Numbered from the stretch's first letter, positions 48,959-58,896 are shown. The stretch is DNA of 64,000 nucleotides from Candidatus Xenolissoclinum pacificiensis L6 (GCA_000512675.1 AXCJ01000001.1:244501-308500); one strand, 5' to 3'. Numbers and translations are program-made. The notes: generated by a model not told the origin, from the letters alone.

Positions 48959-49173
48959 TAGTTAAACAATATAATCAAAGATAAAACGAAAGCGAAAAGC
49001 CCTATTGCTTCTATAAATGCTGCACCTACAAAAACATATTTTTTAAGCTTATCTTCACTTTCTGGGTTTCTAGCTATACCGTTAAACAATGCAGAGAACA
49101 TCCATCCTAAACCAATAGCAGCTCCAACAAGTCCAAGACTCATTAAACCTATAGCAATAAATTTATAATCCAT
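48958..49173 (-). CDS. atpE: ATP synthase subunit c
   Basis: The 71-residue proteolipid that forms the Fo rotor ring. Two membrane helices are joined by the polar loop ARNPESEDKLKKY. The proton-carrying glutamate is E55 in AAFIEAIGLFAFV, and the first helix holds the GAAIGLG packing motif. No sodium-type residue pattern is evident, so a proton-driven enzyme is likely. Confidence 0.96.
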   Translation of the reverse strand: MDYKFIAIGLMSLGLVGAAIGLGWMFSALFNGIARNPESEDKLKKYVFVGAAFIEAIGLFAFVLSLIILFN

Positions 49174-49201
49174 ATATATATATAATAATAAAAATTAATC
49201 A

Positions 49202-49942
49202 TCAATGCTCTTCATAAGCATCAGCCAAATAAACAGTACTTAAAGTCATAAAAATATATGCTTGCAAACAAGATATAAAAACTTCAAATACAAACAATAG
49301 CATCATAAACAAAAAACCAAAAGGAAATATTGTTACAGGCATGCTATGTACTAAATGAGCCACTACTAACATCATTACATGTCCAGCGACCATATTTGCA
49401 GACAAACGTATTGACAAGCTAAACGGTCTGATACAGTAACTGAACAGCTCCATAACGAATATTAGCGGAGCTAATAAACGAGGAACAGAAGAAGGTACAA
49501 AAAAGGACGCAATATGATTTTTACGTTTCATCACCAAAACTATGAAGCTATATGCAAAGACAAAGATAGAAAGCACCAGTGTTACAGATATATGACTGGT
49601 TACCGTAAAACTCATTGGTAAGAAAGTTAACATTCCTAACAAGTTGGAACCCAGTATGAATAGGAAAACAGTCATTATCATGGGAACATGTTTATGAGCA
49701 TTATTGCCAATTCTCTGTTCAAGAGCGTTAAAACAGAAAAAGTATAAGTTTTCTAGAATTGCTTGCAGATATCCAGGAACTAGTACAAAGCGCCTAGAAC
49801 CTATTAATAAAAAGGATGAGATTGTCAGAGTAGCAATCATCATATACAAAGAGGAATTTGTGAAATCCAATCTGTAACCTAAAACAGCAGGCAATTGAAA
49901 TATTGTTTTAATCTCAAACTGACCCAAGTAATCACTCGACAT
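49202..49942 (-). CDS. atpB: ATP synthase subunit a
   Basis: The Fo stator channel. Helices include the essential SIRLSANMVAGHVMM with the conserved arginine, MELFSYCIRPFSLSIRL upstream of it, and the C-terminal FEVFISCLQAYIFMTLSTVYLADAYEEH. At 246 residues it is full length. It is the first gene of the Fo set; atpI is not seen upstream. Confidence 0.96.
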   Translation of the reverse strand: MSSDYLGQFEIKTIFQLPAVLGYRLDFTNSSLYMMIATLTISSFLLIGSRRFVLVPGYLQAILENLYFFCFNALEQRIGNNAHKHVPMIMTVFLFILGSNLLGMLTFLPMSFTVTSHISVTLVLSIFVFAYSFIVLVMKRKNHIASFFVPSSVPRLLAPLIFVMELFSYCIRPFSLSIRLSANMVAGHVMMLVVAHLVHSMPVTIFPFGFLFMMLLFVFEVFISCLQAYIFMTLSTVYLADAYEEH

Positions 49943-50199
49943 AAAACCCTCAAAACACTACCCTTGATTATAGGATTGTTTATAATAAAAAGTCAACTTT
50001 GTTATTGTCTTCGAGACGTGTATTTAGTAGATTTTTCTAGAGCATGCGAAAAAGAGTTGCTTGGTTTAACATATAATCAGTGCAAGAGTTGAAATTAGTA
50101 TTAAGTACAGGAATGTCTAAAACAAATGAGGGAGATATTGGTTGGATAATAGATCTCATGAGATTATGGTGATAAAACAGAAATGAGGTATATTACTAT

Positions 50200-51074
50200 G
50201 AGCAGGTATCTAGAAACCATGATTTAGATTAACGATACCAGCAATGATATTGAATTTTGGGTTATACCTTTTTCTCTTATTGTGATATCTATGTGAAAGT
50301 ATATTAAAAGTTTTGAGATTGTGAATGATATGTTCTGCCTTAATATGAGTTTTTGAGAGAAGGGTATTATGTTCTTTCTCTTGAGAAGTGATTTTTTAAG
50401 ACTTGGTATTTTTGTGAGGATATGGAGATTTTTATGATAATTATAATACCCTGATAGCCAGAATATACCAGTACTTTCGATTCTTGTAGAGGAAGAGTTT
50501 GATGTTTGAATAATTTTAAGTCATGTGCTGAGGAAGGATAGGATTTGGATATCTGTATAATACTTCCCTTGTTATTAATTCTTACTTCTGTTTTGAATTT
50601 TTTCTTTCCTGAATAGAATACTCCCTTTATTTTTAGGATGCTCAATAGCTTGTTTTGTAGCATCTATAATCAGCGCTTCTATATTTTCCTTGGATAGTTC
50701 TTTGCTTTTTGTGATGATACAATGCTAGATTGGTTATAATTATCCTGATGAATCTACAGACTTGTGAATCGTATATCCCAAACAGATATCTTATGGATTC
50801 CTCGGTAATAGCTACAATAATATATCGATCATGATAATATCGTATCTGCTCGTATTAGCTTATATGGTCTTCTTGCTCTTTTCAGCGACTTGCTTTTCCA
50901 TATAACCTTTACCTTTTCAAGTATTCTACTAAATCTCTCTACCTTAATACCGAATAGTTTCTCAAATACTTGGGCGTTTTTTGCTATCTTCTTATAGCTG
51001 ATCTTCATTATTTTTTAGTTCTGTTCTTCTATTTTCTATCATGTGCTCTTTTCCTTATAATTTCACAGGAGGTT
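50200..51074 (-). mobile_element. Decayed IS element, copy 2 of the 18-kb relic (IS5-family-like)
   Basis: This shares long stretches with 17963-18826, for example GATTAACGATACCAG near the left end and TTTCACAGGAGGT as the right inverted repeat, ending at 51074. The left end has diverged, so 50200 is approximate. At 50367-50663 the minus strand still encodes a transposase segment with YSGKKKFKTEVRINNKGSI and SSAHDLKLFKHQ, the DDE transposase core. It lacks the rest of the frame and is inactive. Confidence 0.78.
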
Positions 51075-51171
51075 AAATAAAGCGCAATCTTGTTGATTAT
51101 CAGAGTGTAAACTCTTGAAGATGATAACTTTGATGGGAAGGATTTTTCTTCCAAATAAAATGTAAAGCAGA

Positions 51172-51309
51172 TCAATCAGACTTTATAAGTTCTTTTTTTG
51201 CGAATAATAGCATTTGTTTTATTTTTTTATATTCTTCTCTTGTAATAAGATCTTGTTCAAATGCTCTTTTTGCTTCTTTTAACGTAATATTACTTTTGTG
51301 TCGTTGCAT
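51172..51309 (-). CDS. Possible small helical protein (45 aa, SHOCT-like)
   Basis: An ATG at 51309, with GAGGAAA 7 bases upstream, opens 45 codons. The product NITLKEAKRAFEQDLITREEYKKIKQML resembles the short SHOCT-type helix pair (A-x-x-x-F-x-x-G-x-IT-x-EEY-x-x-x-K). The good ribosome site and regular helical pattern favour a real gene, lying between the IS relic and the terminase on the opposite strand. Confidence 0.5.
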   Translation of the reverse strand: MQRHKSNITLKEAKRAFEQDLITREEYKKIKQMLLFAKKELIKSD

Positions 51310-51380
51310 ACAATAAGTTTCCTCATCTCAATATTCCGTAATATAATAATTGTAACATATTGGTGTTTAATTAATTATTA

Positions 51381-52739
51381 ATGATTGATTTCTTGTCTTT
51401 TTTAAAAGAATATGTAAAAACTTTCAGCACACAGGATCATAACAATTGGTACATACATGTATTGGCTGATTACCTTGAAGCAGTGTATCAAAGAAAGATT
51501 AATAGATTGATTATCAATATTCCTCCCAGAATGATGAAATCTATTGTCACTAGTGTTGCATGGGTAGCTTGGATGTTAGGTAAGGATCCCAGTACACAAA
51601 TTATTGTTGCAAGTTATACAATGTCTCTGAGTTTAAAGCATTCAATAGATTGTAGGTATCTTATACATTCTGACATGTATAAAAATTATTTTCCTAATTT
51701 AGATATTCTAAGAGATCAGAATACTAAATCAAAATTTCAAACCACAGAGAATGGCTTTAGGTTAGCGACTTCTGTTGGAGGTTATATGACAGGAGAAGGG
51801 GCAGATATATTAATAGCTGATGATTTAATGAGTCCTGTGCAGGCTAATAGTACAAAATTAAGAGCATATACTATACAATGGTTTAAGGAGGTGTTTCTAA
51901 CTCGTTTGAATAACTTTAGAACGGGTGCTGTTGTGGTGATTATGCATCGCTTACATCAGGAGGATTTATGTGGTCAATTATTATTATCAGAAGGTTCTTG
52001 GCATCATTTGAGTATCCCCATGGTAGCTGACGATGAAATAAACTTTTATTCTTATTTGTACGATAATAAAATTCTATACACCATGCAGCCTGGGGAAATA
52101 ATAAATAGTCTAAAATATCATTCAAGAGATATAGATAATATACGTCGTACTATTGGAGAATATGTATTTTCAGCACAGTATCAACAGAGTCCTTTCAATT
52201 ATAAGGTAGGTATTATTAATCAGGAATCCATTATGTATTATGATACTCTTGATACTAATGATGGGATCATTATCCACAGTTGGGATACAGCTAATACTGC
52301 AAGCGGTGATTATAGTGTATGCATAAAATTTTACTATTATAATAACCATCACTATATATTGGATGTAATACGTAAACAGTTGAATTATCCAATGTTAAGA
52401 AAATTAGTAAGAGATACCATTGTAAATGATAAGCCAAATACTGTATTAATTGAAAATAAATCTAGTGGAATTTCTTTGATACAAGAATTACAGGAAATTT
52501 TTCCAATAATTTCTATTACTCCTCATAAAGATAAGATAAGTAGATTTATGGGAGTTGTACCAATTTTAGAAAATGGTAAAATATGGTTACCAAGAAATAA
52601 ATATTGGAGAGTGCCATTTGAACAAGAATTATTAGAATTTCCTCATTCTAGATATGATGATCAAGTAGATGCGTTAACACAATATTTATCTTGGTTTACG
52701 AAAAAGTTTAATAACTTATATAACATTCGTTGTTTATGA
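51381..52739 (+). CDS. Large terminase subunit, gene-transfer-agent type
   Basis: The packaging motor of tailed phages and GTAs. The ATPase part has the family's modified Walker A (INIPPRMMKSIVTSVAW), an IIVASYTMSLSLKHS region, GYMTGEGADILIADDLMSP as Walker B, and VVVIMHRLHQEDLCGQLL. The nuclease part has IHSWDTANTASGDYSV, VLIENKSSG and FPHSRYDDQVDALTQYLSW, carrying the acidic metal ligands. At 452 residues it is complete. It resembles RcGTA-like terminases of Rickettsiales; no small terminase, protease or capsid gene is beside it. Confidence 0.9.
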   Translation: MIDFLSFLKEYVKTFSTQDHNNWYIHVLADYLEAVYQRKINRLIINIPPRMMKSIVTSVAWVAWMLGKDPSTQIIVASYTMSLSLKHSIDCRYLIHSDMYKNYFPNLDILRDQNTKSKFQTTENGFRLATSVGGYMTGEGADILIADDLMSPVQANSTKLRAYTIQWFKEVFLTRLNNFRTGAVVVIMHRLHQEDLCGQLLLSEGSWHHLSIPMVADDEINFYSYLYDNKILYTMQPGEIINSLKYHSRDIDNIRRTIGEYVFSAQYQQSPFNYKVGIINQESIMYYDTLDTNDGIIIHSWDTANTASGDYSVCIKFYYYNNHHYILDVIRKQLNYPMLRKLVRDTIVNDKPNTVLIENKSSGISLIQELQEIFPIISITPHKDKISRFMGVVPILENGKIWLPRNKYWRVPFEQELLEFPHSRYDDQVDALTQYLSWFTKKFNNLYNIRCL

Positions 52740-52763
52740 TAATTTATAGAATGGTTAAGATTT

Positions 52764-53336
52764 ATGAATGATGAATATGTGCTGTATCAGAAAATGATTA
52801 TTCAATATATGAATTATCTTCCCTATGTAAATGATCACAGTGGATTGTTAGTATATCTGTGTAATAAATATAAATGTGAAAGTGCTATTCCTTTATTTTC
52901 AGAGGATTCCTACAAAGTATTTTTAGCTTTTGAAGAGATAATTGCTAGTAAATCTGTTGTAGATATTGGCAATGTATTGGGTGTAAGAGAACAGATTTTT
53001 CAGATTGTGTGGAATAGACTAGAGCAGTATTGTAACCTAATACCAGATACACATGGTGTGCTAAGAGCTATTAGAAAATCACTTGGTTCTAGTTATCCTA
53101 GGTACTTATACAGTATTGCAGATATGGTCTGGAGTTATTCAAATGTTGATTCTGTGGATTTCAACTACTATACAAAACGTGCTATTTTATCATTGATTCT
53201 TGCTAAGGTTATGAAAAAATTCCGTAATGATTATTCATTTAAGTATTCTGAAACAAAGGATTTTCTACGTGATCAATTGGAAAGCGTAGTATTTATCGGG
53301 ATTTTGAAGAAGCGTTTGAAAAGTTTTTTAAAATAG
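52764..53336 (+). CDS. COQ9-family protein (ubiquinone synthesis accessory)
   Basis: A 190-residue helical protein. Its second half has the COQ9 signature SIADMVWSYSNVDSVDFNYYTKRAILSLILA (usually D-x-x-W-x-x-x-x-D-x-S-x-DFN-x-YTKR-x-x-L). COQ9 proteins have a TetR-like fold and bind lipid to present quinone intermediates to hydroxylases. It lies 24 bases after the terminase and 6 before map. ubiG, elsewhere in the window, belongs to the same pathway. Confidence 0.85.
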   Translation: MNDEYVLYQKMIIQYMNYLPYVNDHSGLLVYLCNKYKCESAIPLFSEDSYKVFLAFEEIIASKSVVDIGNVLGVREQIFQIVWNRLEQYCNLIPDTHGVLRAIRKSLGSSYPRYLYSIADMVWSYSNVDSVDFNYYTKRAILSLILAKVMKKFRNDYSFKYSETKDFLRDQLESVVFIGILKKRLKSFLK

Positions 53337-53342
53337 TTAATT

Positions 53343-54122
53343 ATGTCAATTATAATACATTCAAAACAAGACTATGAAGGTATGAATGTTGCAGGTTCTT
53401 TAGCCACAGAGGTTCTAGACAAAGTTACCGAATTTATTCGTCCTGGAATAACAACAAACCAGATAAATGATTTTTGTCATGAGTACATTGTAAATGCAGG
53501 TGCGATACCAGCACCACTGAATTATAAGGGATTTCCTAAATCTGTATGTACTTCTAAGAATTCTGTTGTATGTCATGGAATTCCTGATGATAATCCTTTA
53601 GTTGATGGAGATATGTTGAATATTGATGTTACTGTGATACTTGACGGTTGGCATGGAGATACGAGTAGAATGTATTATATTGGAAAGCCATCTCCATTAG
53701 CACGTGCGTTATGCGATGTCACTTATGATGCAATGTGGGCGGGAATTGGTGTAGTAAAAGAAGGAGTTTTATTATGTGAAATTGGCAAAGCTATTGCAAA
53801 ACATATAAAACAGTATAAGTTTTCCAGTGTTAAAGATTTTTGTGGACATGGTATTGGTAAGAAATTTCATACGGACCCTCAAGTTTTACATTATGAAAAT
53901 AATGATAATACTATCTTGAAAGAGGGGATGTTTTTTACTGTAGAACCTATGATTAATCGTGGAAAAGAACACGTGCTAATTAAAAAGGATGGTTGGACAG
54001 CAGTTACCAGAGATTTATCACTTTCAGCACAATTTGAACATACAATTGCTGTAACTCAAACTGGCTGCCAAGTATTTACTCTTTCAAAAGAATATTCTGG
54101 ACGTGCTGTAATATGTGGATAA
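53343..54122 (+). CDS. map: Type I methionine aminopeptidase
   Basis: Removes the initiator methionine. The dinuclear metal ligands are visible: the aspartates in NIDVTVILDGWHGDTSRMYYIG, the histidine in FCGHGIGKKFHTDP, and the glutamates in FFTVEPMI and AQFEHTIAVT. SVCTSKNSVVCHGIPDD is the substrate-side conserved block. At 259 residues it is full length. Confidence 0.97.
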   Translation: MSIIIHSKQDYEGMNVAGSLATEVLDKVTEFIRPGITTNQINDFCHEYIVNAGAIPAPLNYKGFPKSVCTSKNSVVCHGIPDDNPLVDGDMLNIDVTVILDGWHGDTSRMYYIGKPSPLARALCDVTYDAMWAGIGVVKEGVLLCEIGKAIAKHIKQYKFSSVKDFCGHGIGKKFHTDPQVLHYENNDNTILKEGMFFTVEPMINRGKEHVLIKKDGWTAVTRDLSLSAQFEHTIAVTQTGCQVFTLSKEYSGRAVICG

Positions 54123-54597
54123 ATTGATATATAATATTATTTTTTATAGTTATTAAATAAATTTATTATCAAAGTGATTTTTACAATTACCATACCTTTT
54201 CATATATCCATGGTGCTCAAGTTCTTAAACTGTAGCAACTCCTTTCAGGAGTAATCTATTGTCGTTTCTTTTTCTTCCTTAGAGGAATTGGTAACAATGT
54301 TCTTAGTTTACATCGCAACTATCTGTTATCATTCGTATCATATGTTCTTGATCACTTTGAGGCTAACTATATTATCTTTTCCCTTAGATTCTAATTAGGT
54401 ACACTGCTGTTTTTTAACGATAATAATTTATTTAATATAATGTTATTTTAACTGTTTCAGTTAAAAATACTATATGTATCATTGATGTTATATTATTTAT
54501 TGATGATAAACAATATAACAATCGTTATTGATAGTATATTGTTTGTTAATAATAACGATGTAATAATTGATGTTGATAGTAACATATATACTAACTT
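54123..54597. other. Gene-free spacer after map
   Basis: 475 bases. A perfect 6-bp hairpin ACTCCT-TTC-AGGAGT lies at 54238-54252 without a clear T tail. Near the right end the segments AATCGTTATT and AATAACGATG are nearly complementary, 40 bases apart. I saw no gene relic or RNA. Confidence 0.4.
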
Positions 54598-55724
54598 ATG
54601 CAAGGAAAAAATAGTTTTAAGGAAATAATTTTGCGTATAAAGGACTTAGTTCGTGCATCAAGAGAAGAAAATAGTCAACAGAATATTGATATGGAAAAAG
54701 AAATTGTACAGGTTCAGAAAGTACGAGAAAGTCAAACAATTACCTTACCAAATGTAGAAACTCTTATAAAGTGCATAGAGTATAATCGGATTGATAATAC
54801 GTTTTCACTTAATGTTCAAATTGATGCACAATTACTATCCAGTAATAAACAACTTGAAAAAAAACATCAACAAGCATCCAATTCTACAGAAGAAGTATCA
54901 TATATACCTACTAAGTATCAACTTGTTGCAATAGATAAATATTTATCTCTTATTCAAACATCATCAAGTGTACCAGTTATTAGTTCTCAAAAATTACTAA
55001 CAACATTAGAAAATAAGAATTCTAAGATGCTTCAATTTTATGATGATTACAAGTTAATAGGTGATAATAAGGATTTATTAATTGATTATTCTAAGAAGTT
55101 TGATGAATATCAACAAATAATCAATTTATATTCAGAAACAGCAACGAATATCAAGAAAAAGATTAGTGATTTACAAAGAGAAGGGAAGAATGAATACTAT
55201 TCTATAATTATACCTATTGCTAAAAAAGTAGTACAAGTACACGAAGAATTTATCCGTAAATACGAAAATATATTAGATAATAAGGTAATTGGTACTGTTT
55301 CAATATTATTAGAAAAATTGGACAAAGAAGGAGTTATACAAAAAGATCATAATATAACAGAAGGATCTCTGTTTGTTAAAGAACACCAAGAATATTGTGA
55401 TAATTTTATTGAGAATGCGGAAAAGTTAACAATGGAATTTGAATCTAAGATTCCGGAAAAAGTTAGTGATTTTACGATACCAGATTACTTGTTAAATGCA
55501 AGATACAGTGAGGGTGATATGTATGATATTTTAAAAGAGGCAGGAAAAAAAATAGCACATCACGTTCTAAAAGTCTTTATAGTGGTAGTGATAATCAGAG
55601 AAAGGGATTGTCAACGACAATATCAGATGAAAAAGAAAATCAACAAGATAATAAATCTTTGTTTATGGAAAAACTAAAGAAACAACGGGATATGGGAAAG
55701 AGTTCTTCTTTTTTGGGAAAATAG
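54598..55724 (+). CDS. Hydrophilic coiled-coil protein with a frameshift at an A8 run
   Basis: The protein has no recognised family. It is Lys/Glu/Gln/Ser-rich, without signal peptide or membrane helix, and has long predicted coiled coils (about 150-300). In the zero frame it ends at 55677 (359 residues) with an uncharacteristic tail. At 55545-55552 there is a run of eight A. One added A would move the ribosome into a frame that reads NSTSRSKSLYSGSDNQRKGL and continues, in the same hydrophilic style, to a TAG at 55724. The longer reading looks like the ancestral C-terminus. Slippage, a sequencing error or early decay are all possible. Composition suggests an effector-like protein. Confidence 0.6.
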
Positions 55725-55861
55725 AGAACTCAAATACACGTGATAAGTATAGTAAGTATGTACTCCCGTTGCTATATTTAATCTCATTGCTAATCACAAA
55801 TACTATTTATGATGGTTGATTTTCAATTTTATGCCAATTATTCATATATTATAATATGATA

Positions 55862-56569
55862 CTATCCAGATAGATGGATAAAGATATTTTGCATGCATAT
55901 TAATTCTTGCAATGGACTAATAATATCATCAAAGAAAGAAATAATATTTCTGGATTTTGATTCAAGGACTACAAAGTGACCTTCAGAATCCATACCTATT
56001 ATATAACTTCTAGTGTTATTTGTAACTATATCTTTCTGAATTGTAGTTAAATTATAGAGTGAGTTCTCGATATAGTAGGAACGGTTATGTATTAGTGAGA
56101 GATACAACCAACCATGAATATCATTGGTAATACAATCTTCATGAGATATATTGCTTCCAAATAGACTAGCAGGGTTTATTTTAATAGTATATGATGAGTT
56201 TTCTGGAGAATCCTCTGATAGATTAATATCATCATATAAACTGGAAAAATAATATTTAGATGCTTCACCATTATTAATTACATATAATTGTGAGGGTGTT
56301 TTTTCAGCGATCTCATATATGTTATGATATAGAATTTCTTCATTTTGATTGCTAGGAGATTTAGATAAAATAACTAAATGAATTTGATTTTGTTCTATAT
56401 AATTTTGTAGATCATCTGATTCGTACTGTATTTTATATACCTCCATTCCTGTATTTATAAGAATGTTATAGGTGTTCTGATCTGATGAGATAACACCCAC
56501 AGATGCTTGTAAATTATTATGGGATAAAAAGAATAATATATAAAATATTATGAAGATTCTTTTTTGCAT
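55862..56569 (-). CDS. Secreted protein of unknown function (235 aa)
   Basis: A signal peptide (RIFIIFYILFFLSHNNLQAS) is followed by a mixed alpha/beta protein with few cysteines. It is not recognised. Blocks include VGVISSDQNTYNILINTGMEVYKIQY and HLVILSKSPSNQNEEI, suggesting an alternating strand-helix fold near the N-terminus. It overlaps recO by 22 bases and is the last gene of the dgt-NTR-like-recO string. Confidence 0.7.
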   Translation of the reverse strand: MQKRIFIIFYILFFLSHNNLQASVGVISSDQNTYNILINTGMEVYKIQYESDDLQNYIEQNQIHLVILSKSPSNQNEEILYHNIYEIAEKTPSQLYVINNGEASKYYFSSLYDDINLSEDSPENSSYTIKINPASLFGSNISHEDCITNDIHGWLYLSLIHNRSYYIENSLYNLTTIQKDIVTNNTRSYIIGMDSEGHFVVLESKSRNIISFFDDIISPLQELICMQNIFIHLSG

Positions 56570-57279
56570 TGTCGGAACTTCTTAATAAAAAAATTTCTGA
56601 AAAAACAGTTGTATTTCTTAGGATAGAATATATGTTTCTCTAAAAAGAAATTAGTAATTGAAAAACAGTCAATGAATTCTTTAACACTGATAATATAATG
56701 ATTATCTGTATAATATATTATTGGTAAAACTGGTGGGATCAATAATAATTTACTATGGTATTCACTTCCCACATCTTGGGAAATAGCACGTCCTGTTTTG
56801 GGAGATATGTATTTAAGATTAGAATTACTTTTGCTTATTGCACATTTCGATAAGTCTAACCTAAAACCAGCTATCTCCAAAATTGTCAATTCTAGAAATA
56901 TAAAATAAGAATACCAATTCTCCCCTTTAGATAGTAATTCAATAAAGTTAATACAGATTGGATACAGGTCATTAACTTCTTCAGCAATATATATAGAGGA
57001 TAAGATCGTCTGAATTAAACATTGAAAGACAAGATTTTTGGTTTCGTTTGCTAATATGGAAAACATATTAAAATGCAAATATTCACATGAAAAATAATTA
57101 TATCCGGACCTGCTAGTTTTGTTATTAACCTTAATTAAAGCAGGAGGTTTGATTGATGTTTTTTTATTTGCAAGGAACCCTTTTTGTATTCCCAGGTTTT
57201 TAGTAAGCACAGTTATAACAATGCTTTCAGCAATATTTTGTTTTGCTAGTAGAATACCTTCGTTGGACCAATTGTTCAT
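56548..57279 (-). CDS. recO: DNA repair protein RecO
   Basis: An annealing and RecA-loading mediator acting with RecR. The OB-fold N-terminus (WSNEGILLAKQNIAESIVITVLTKNLGIQKGFLANKK) and the mid-region WYSYFIFLELTILEIAGFRLDLSKCAISKS with YISPKTGRAIS are the family signature. At 243 residues it is normal. Its start overlaps the NTR-like gene stop by 4 bases. The C-terminal zinc-binding cysteines of some RecO proteins are not evident here. Confidence 0.85.
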   Translation of the reverse strand: MNNWSNEGILLAKQNIAESIVITVLTKNLGIQKGFLANKKTSIKPPALIKVNNKTSRSGYNYFSCEYLHFNMFSILANETKNLVFQCLIQTILSSIYIAEEVNDLYPICINFIELLSKGENWYSYFIFLELTILEIAGFRLDLSKCAISKSNSNLKYISPKTGRAISQDVGSEYHSKLLLIPPVLPIIYYTDNHYIISVKEFIDCFSITNFFLEKHIFYPKKYNCFFRNFFIKKFRQCKKESS

Positions 57280-57755
57280 TTTAAAATTACTTTTGCATTT
57301 CTAGAAGGTTTTGGGTCGCCAAGTGTGCTATTTAAAACATTGATAATATTTTGAGTTGCATCACTTGAGTATAACTCTTGAGAAGGCATGCATGTAGTGG
57401 CACGATAAAATCCATTTTCGATTTCTCCAAATACTATATAGTGATGCCCTTCAAGGAAGGAAAAACTACAAGATTCTATACAGGCAGATCCAATTACATA
57501 TATTACAGTGGTGATTTGTTGATTGTTTTTCCAGTAATGTTCAACATTGAACTTGGTAAGAAAAACAAAAGGGGTGACATATAACGTTTTTTCTACTCGA
57601 CCTTGGAATATTATTGAGGATTTTTTAATAGCATTCTGAATTCCAGAATTGGTGTTGCTACACATACAACGACCATTTAAGCAAATTTCAGCTCTGATAT
57701 TTTGGCTGAATATAAAAGCCATCATGACAAATGCTACCAAAAAAAATTTTTGCAT
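57276..57755 (-). CDS. Secreted NTR/TIMP-like cysteine-rich protein
   Basis: 159 residues with a signal peptide (FFLVAFVMMAFIFSQNIRA) followed by EICLNGRCMC, SSIIFQGRVEKT, TKFNVEHYWKNNQ, GSACIESCSFSFLEGHHYIVFGE and a late cysteine (TTCMP). This order (CxC, sd-x-vf-x-G-x-V, F-x-V-x-x-x-WK, C-x-x-x-C-x-x-x-F-x-x-G-x-x-YLV) is that of the netrin/TIMP OB-fold family, best known as animal protease inhibitors but also present in bacteria. The molecular role is unknown. It is coupled to recO by a 4-base overlap and follows dgt by 4 bases. Confidence 0.75.
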   Translation of the reverse strand: MQKFFLVAFVMMAFIFSQNIRAEICLNGRCMCSNTNSGIQNAIKKSSIIFQGRVEKTLYVTPFVFLTKFNVEHYWKNNQQITTVIYVIGSACIESCSFSFLEGHHYIVFGEIENGFYRATTCMPSQELYSSDATQNIINVLNSTLGDPKPSRNAKVILK

Positions 57756-57759
57756 ACTT

Positions 57760-58896
57760 TCAGTAATAACCTATAGAATAATTTATGTTAAACAGTTTCT
57801 GGTGCTGATATATAGCAAACCGATCCGTCATACCTGATATATAATCACATATAATTCGGTATTTTTCTACTTTTTGATCTGATTTTTGAACCAAGTTGTA
57901 CCAATCTGGCGGTAATAATTCAACAGATTCAAAGAATGCTTTGAAAAGATCAACTATTATTTTTTGTGTTGTGAAAGATATTTTAAGAATATTGTGGTGT
58001 CGATAAACTTTTTGCATAAGTATTAATTTTATTGTGGTAGCAATGTTCTTAACATGTGATGAGAAATCAATCAATTTTTTGCTTCTCATATCAGATAACT
58101 CATTGATATATACTTTATCAAGGGTGTTTAAAGAATTTTGGATAACATCATCTATAAACATGTTACGTAATGAATTCAAGAAGCTAGATAACATTTGTTT
58201 CTCATTCTGATGTGTTTTGATCATGTTTTCTAGCTTTGGTAAGACATCGATTATATCATTTATTGCTATAAGATTAGCACGAATACCATCATCTATATCA
58301 TGTACTATGTAAGCGATATCATCTGAAATAGCAGCAACTTGAGCTTCTAAACTTGGAAAATAATTTAGTTCTAAATTATAAAGTTTAGCAAATTTTGCAA
58401 TGCTCTCAGGAATATTATCATAAATAGGACCATTATGTTTTATAATGCCATCTAGTGTTGTGATGGATAAGTTAAGCCCGGGGAAATTATTCTCTGTTCT
58501 TTCAAGTGCTGTTACTATTCTTATAGTCTGTAAATTATGATTAAAAGGTTCGAATGATGATGAAATACTTTGTAGAGCTCTTTCTCCAGAGTGACCAAAT
58601 GGACTATGTCCCAGATCATGAGCTAAAGCGATTGTTTCTGCAAGAGTGTCATTTAATCCAAGCTTTTTAGCAATAGTACGACTTACCTGTGCAACCTCCA
58701 TAGTATGTGTAAGTCGTGTTCGGTACAAATCCCCTGCATAATTGAGAAATATTTGAGTTTTATAACCCAACTTACGAAAAGATGAGGAATGTATTATGCG
58801 TGCTCTATCGGACTCAAACCCTGAAATATTATGTATGTGTTCTGGATAGAATCTTGGGATAGAATCTTTGTCAGGGGTGGCAAGATGAGAAATCAT
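57760..58896 (-). CDS. dgt: Deoxyguanosinetriphosphate triphosphohydrolase-like protein
   Basis: An HD-domain dNTPase that helps control nucleotide pools. The N-terminus RIIHSSSFRKLGYKTQIFLN, the HD metal site HTMEVAQVSRTIAKKLGL...ETIALAHDLGHSPFGHSGE, and the later AQVAAISDDIAYIVHDIDDGIRA are diagnostic. At 378 residues it is normal for the alphaproteobacterial type. It is divergent from the A-type Fe-S carrier gene, 132 bases away, a pairing frequently seen in alphaproteobacteria. Confidence 0.94.
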   Translation of the reverse strand: MISHLATPDKDSIPRFYPEHIHNISGFESDRARIIHSSSFRKLGYKTQIFLNYAGDLYRTRLTHTMEVAQVSRTIAKKLGLNDTLAETIALAHDLGHSPFGHSGERALQSISSSFEPFNHNLQTIRIVTALERTENNFPGLNLSITTLDGIIKHNGPIYDNIPESIAKFAKLYNLELNYFPSLEAQVAAISDDIAYIVHDIDDGIRANLIAINDIIDVLPKLENMIKTHQNEKQMLSSFLNSLRNMFIDDVIQNSLNTLDKVYINELSDMRSKKLIDFSSHVKNIATTIKLILMQKVYRHHNILKISFTTQKIIVDLFKAFFESVELLPPDWYNLVQKSDQKVEKYRIICDYISGMTDRFAIYQHQKLFNINYSIGYY

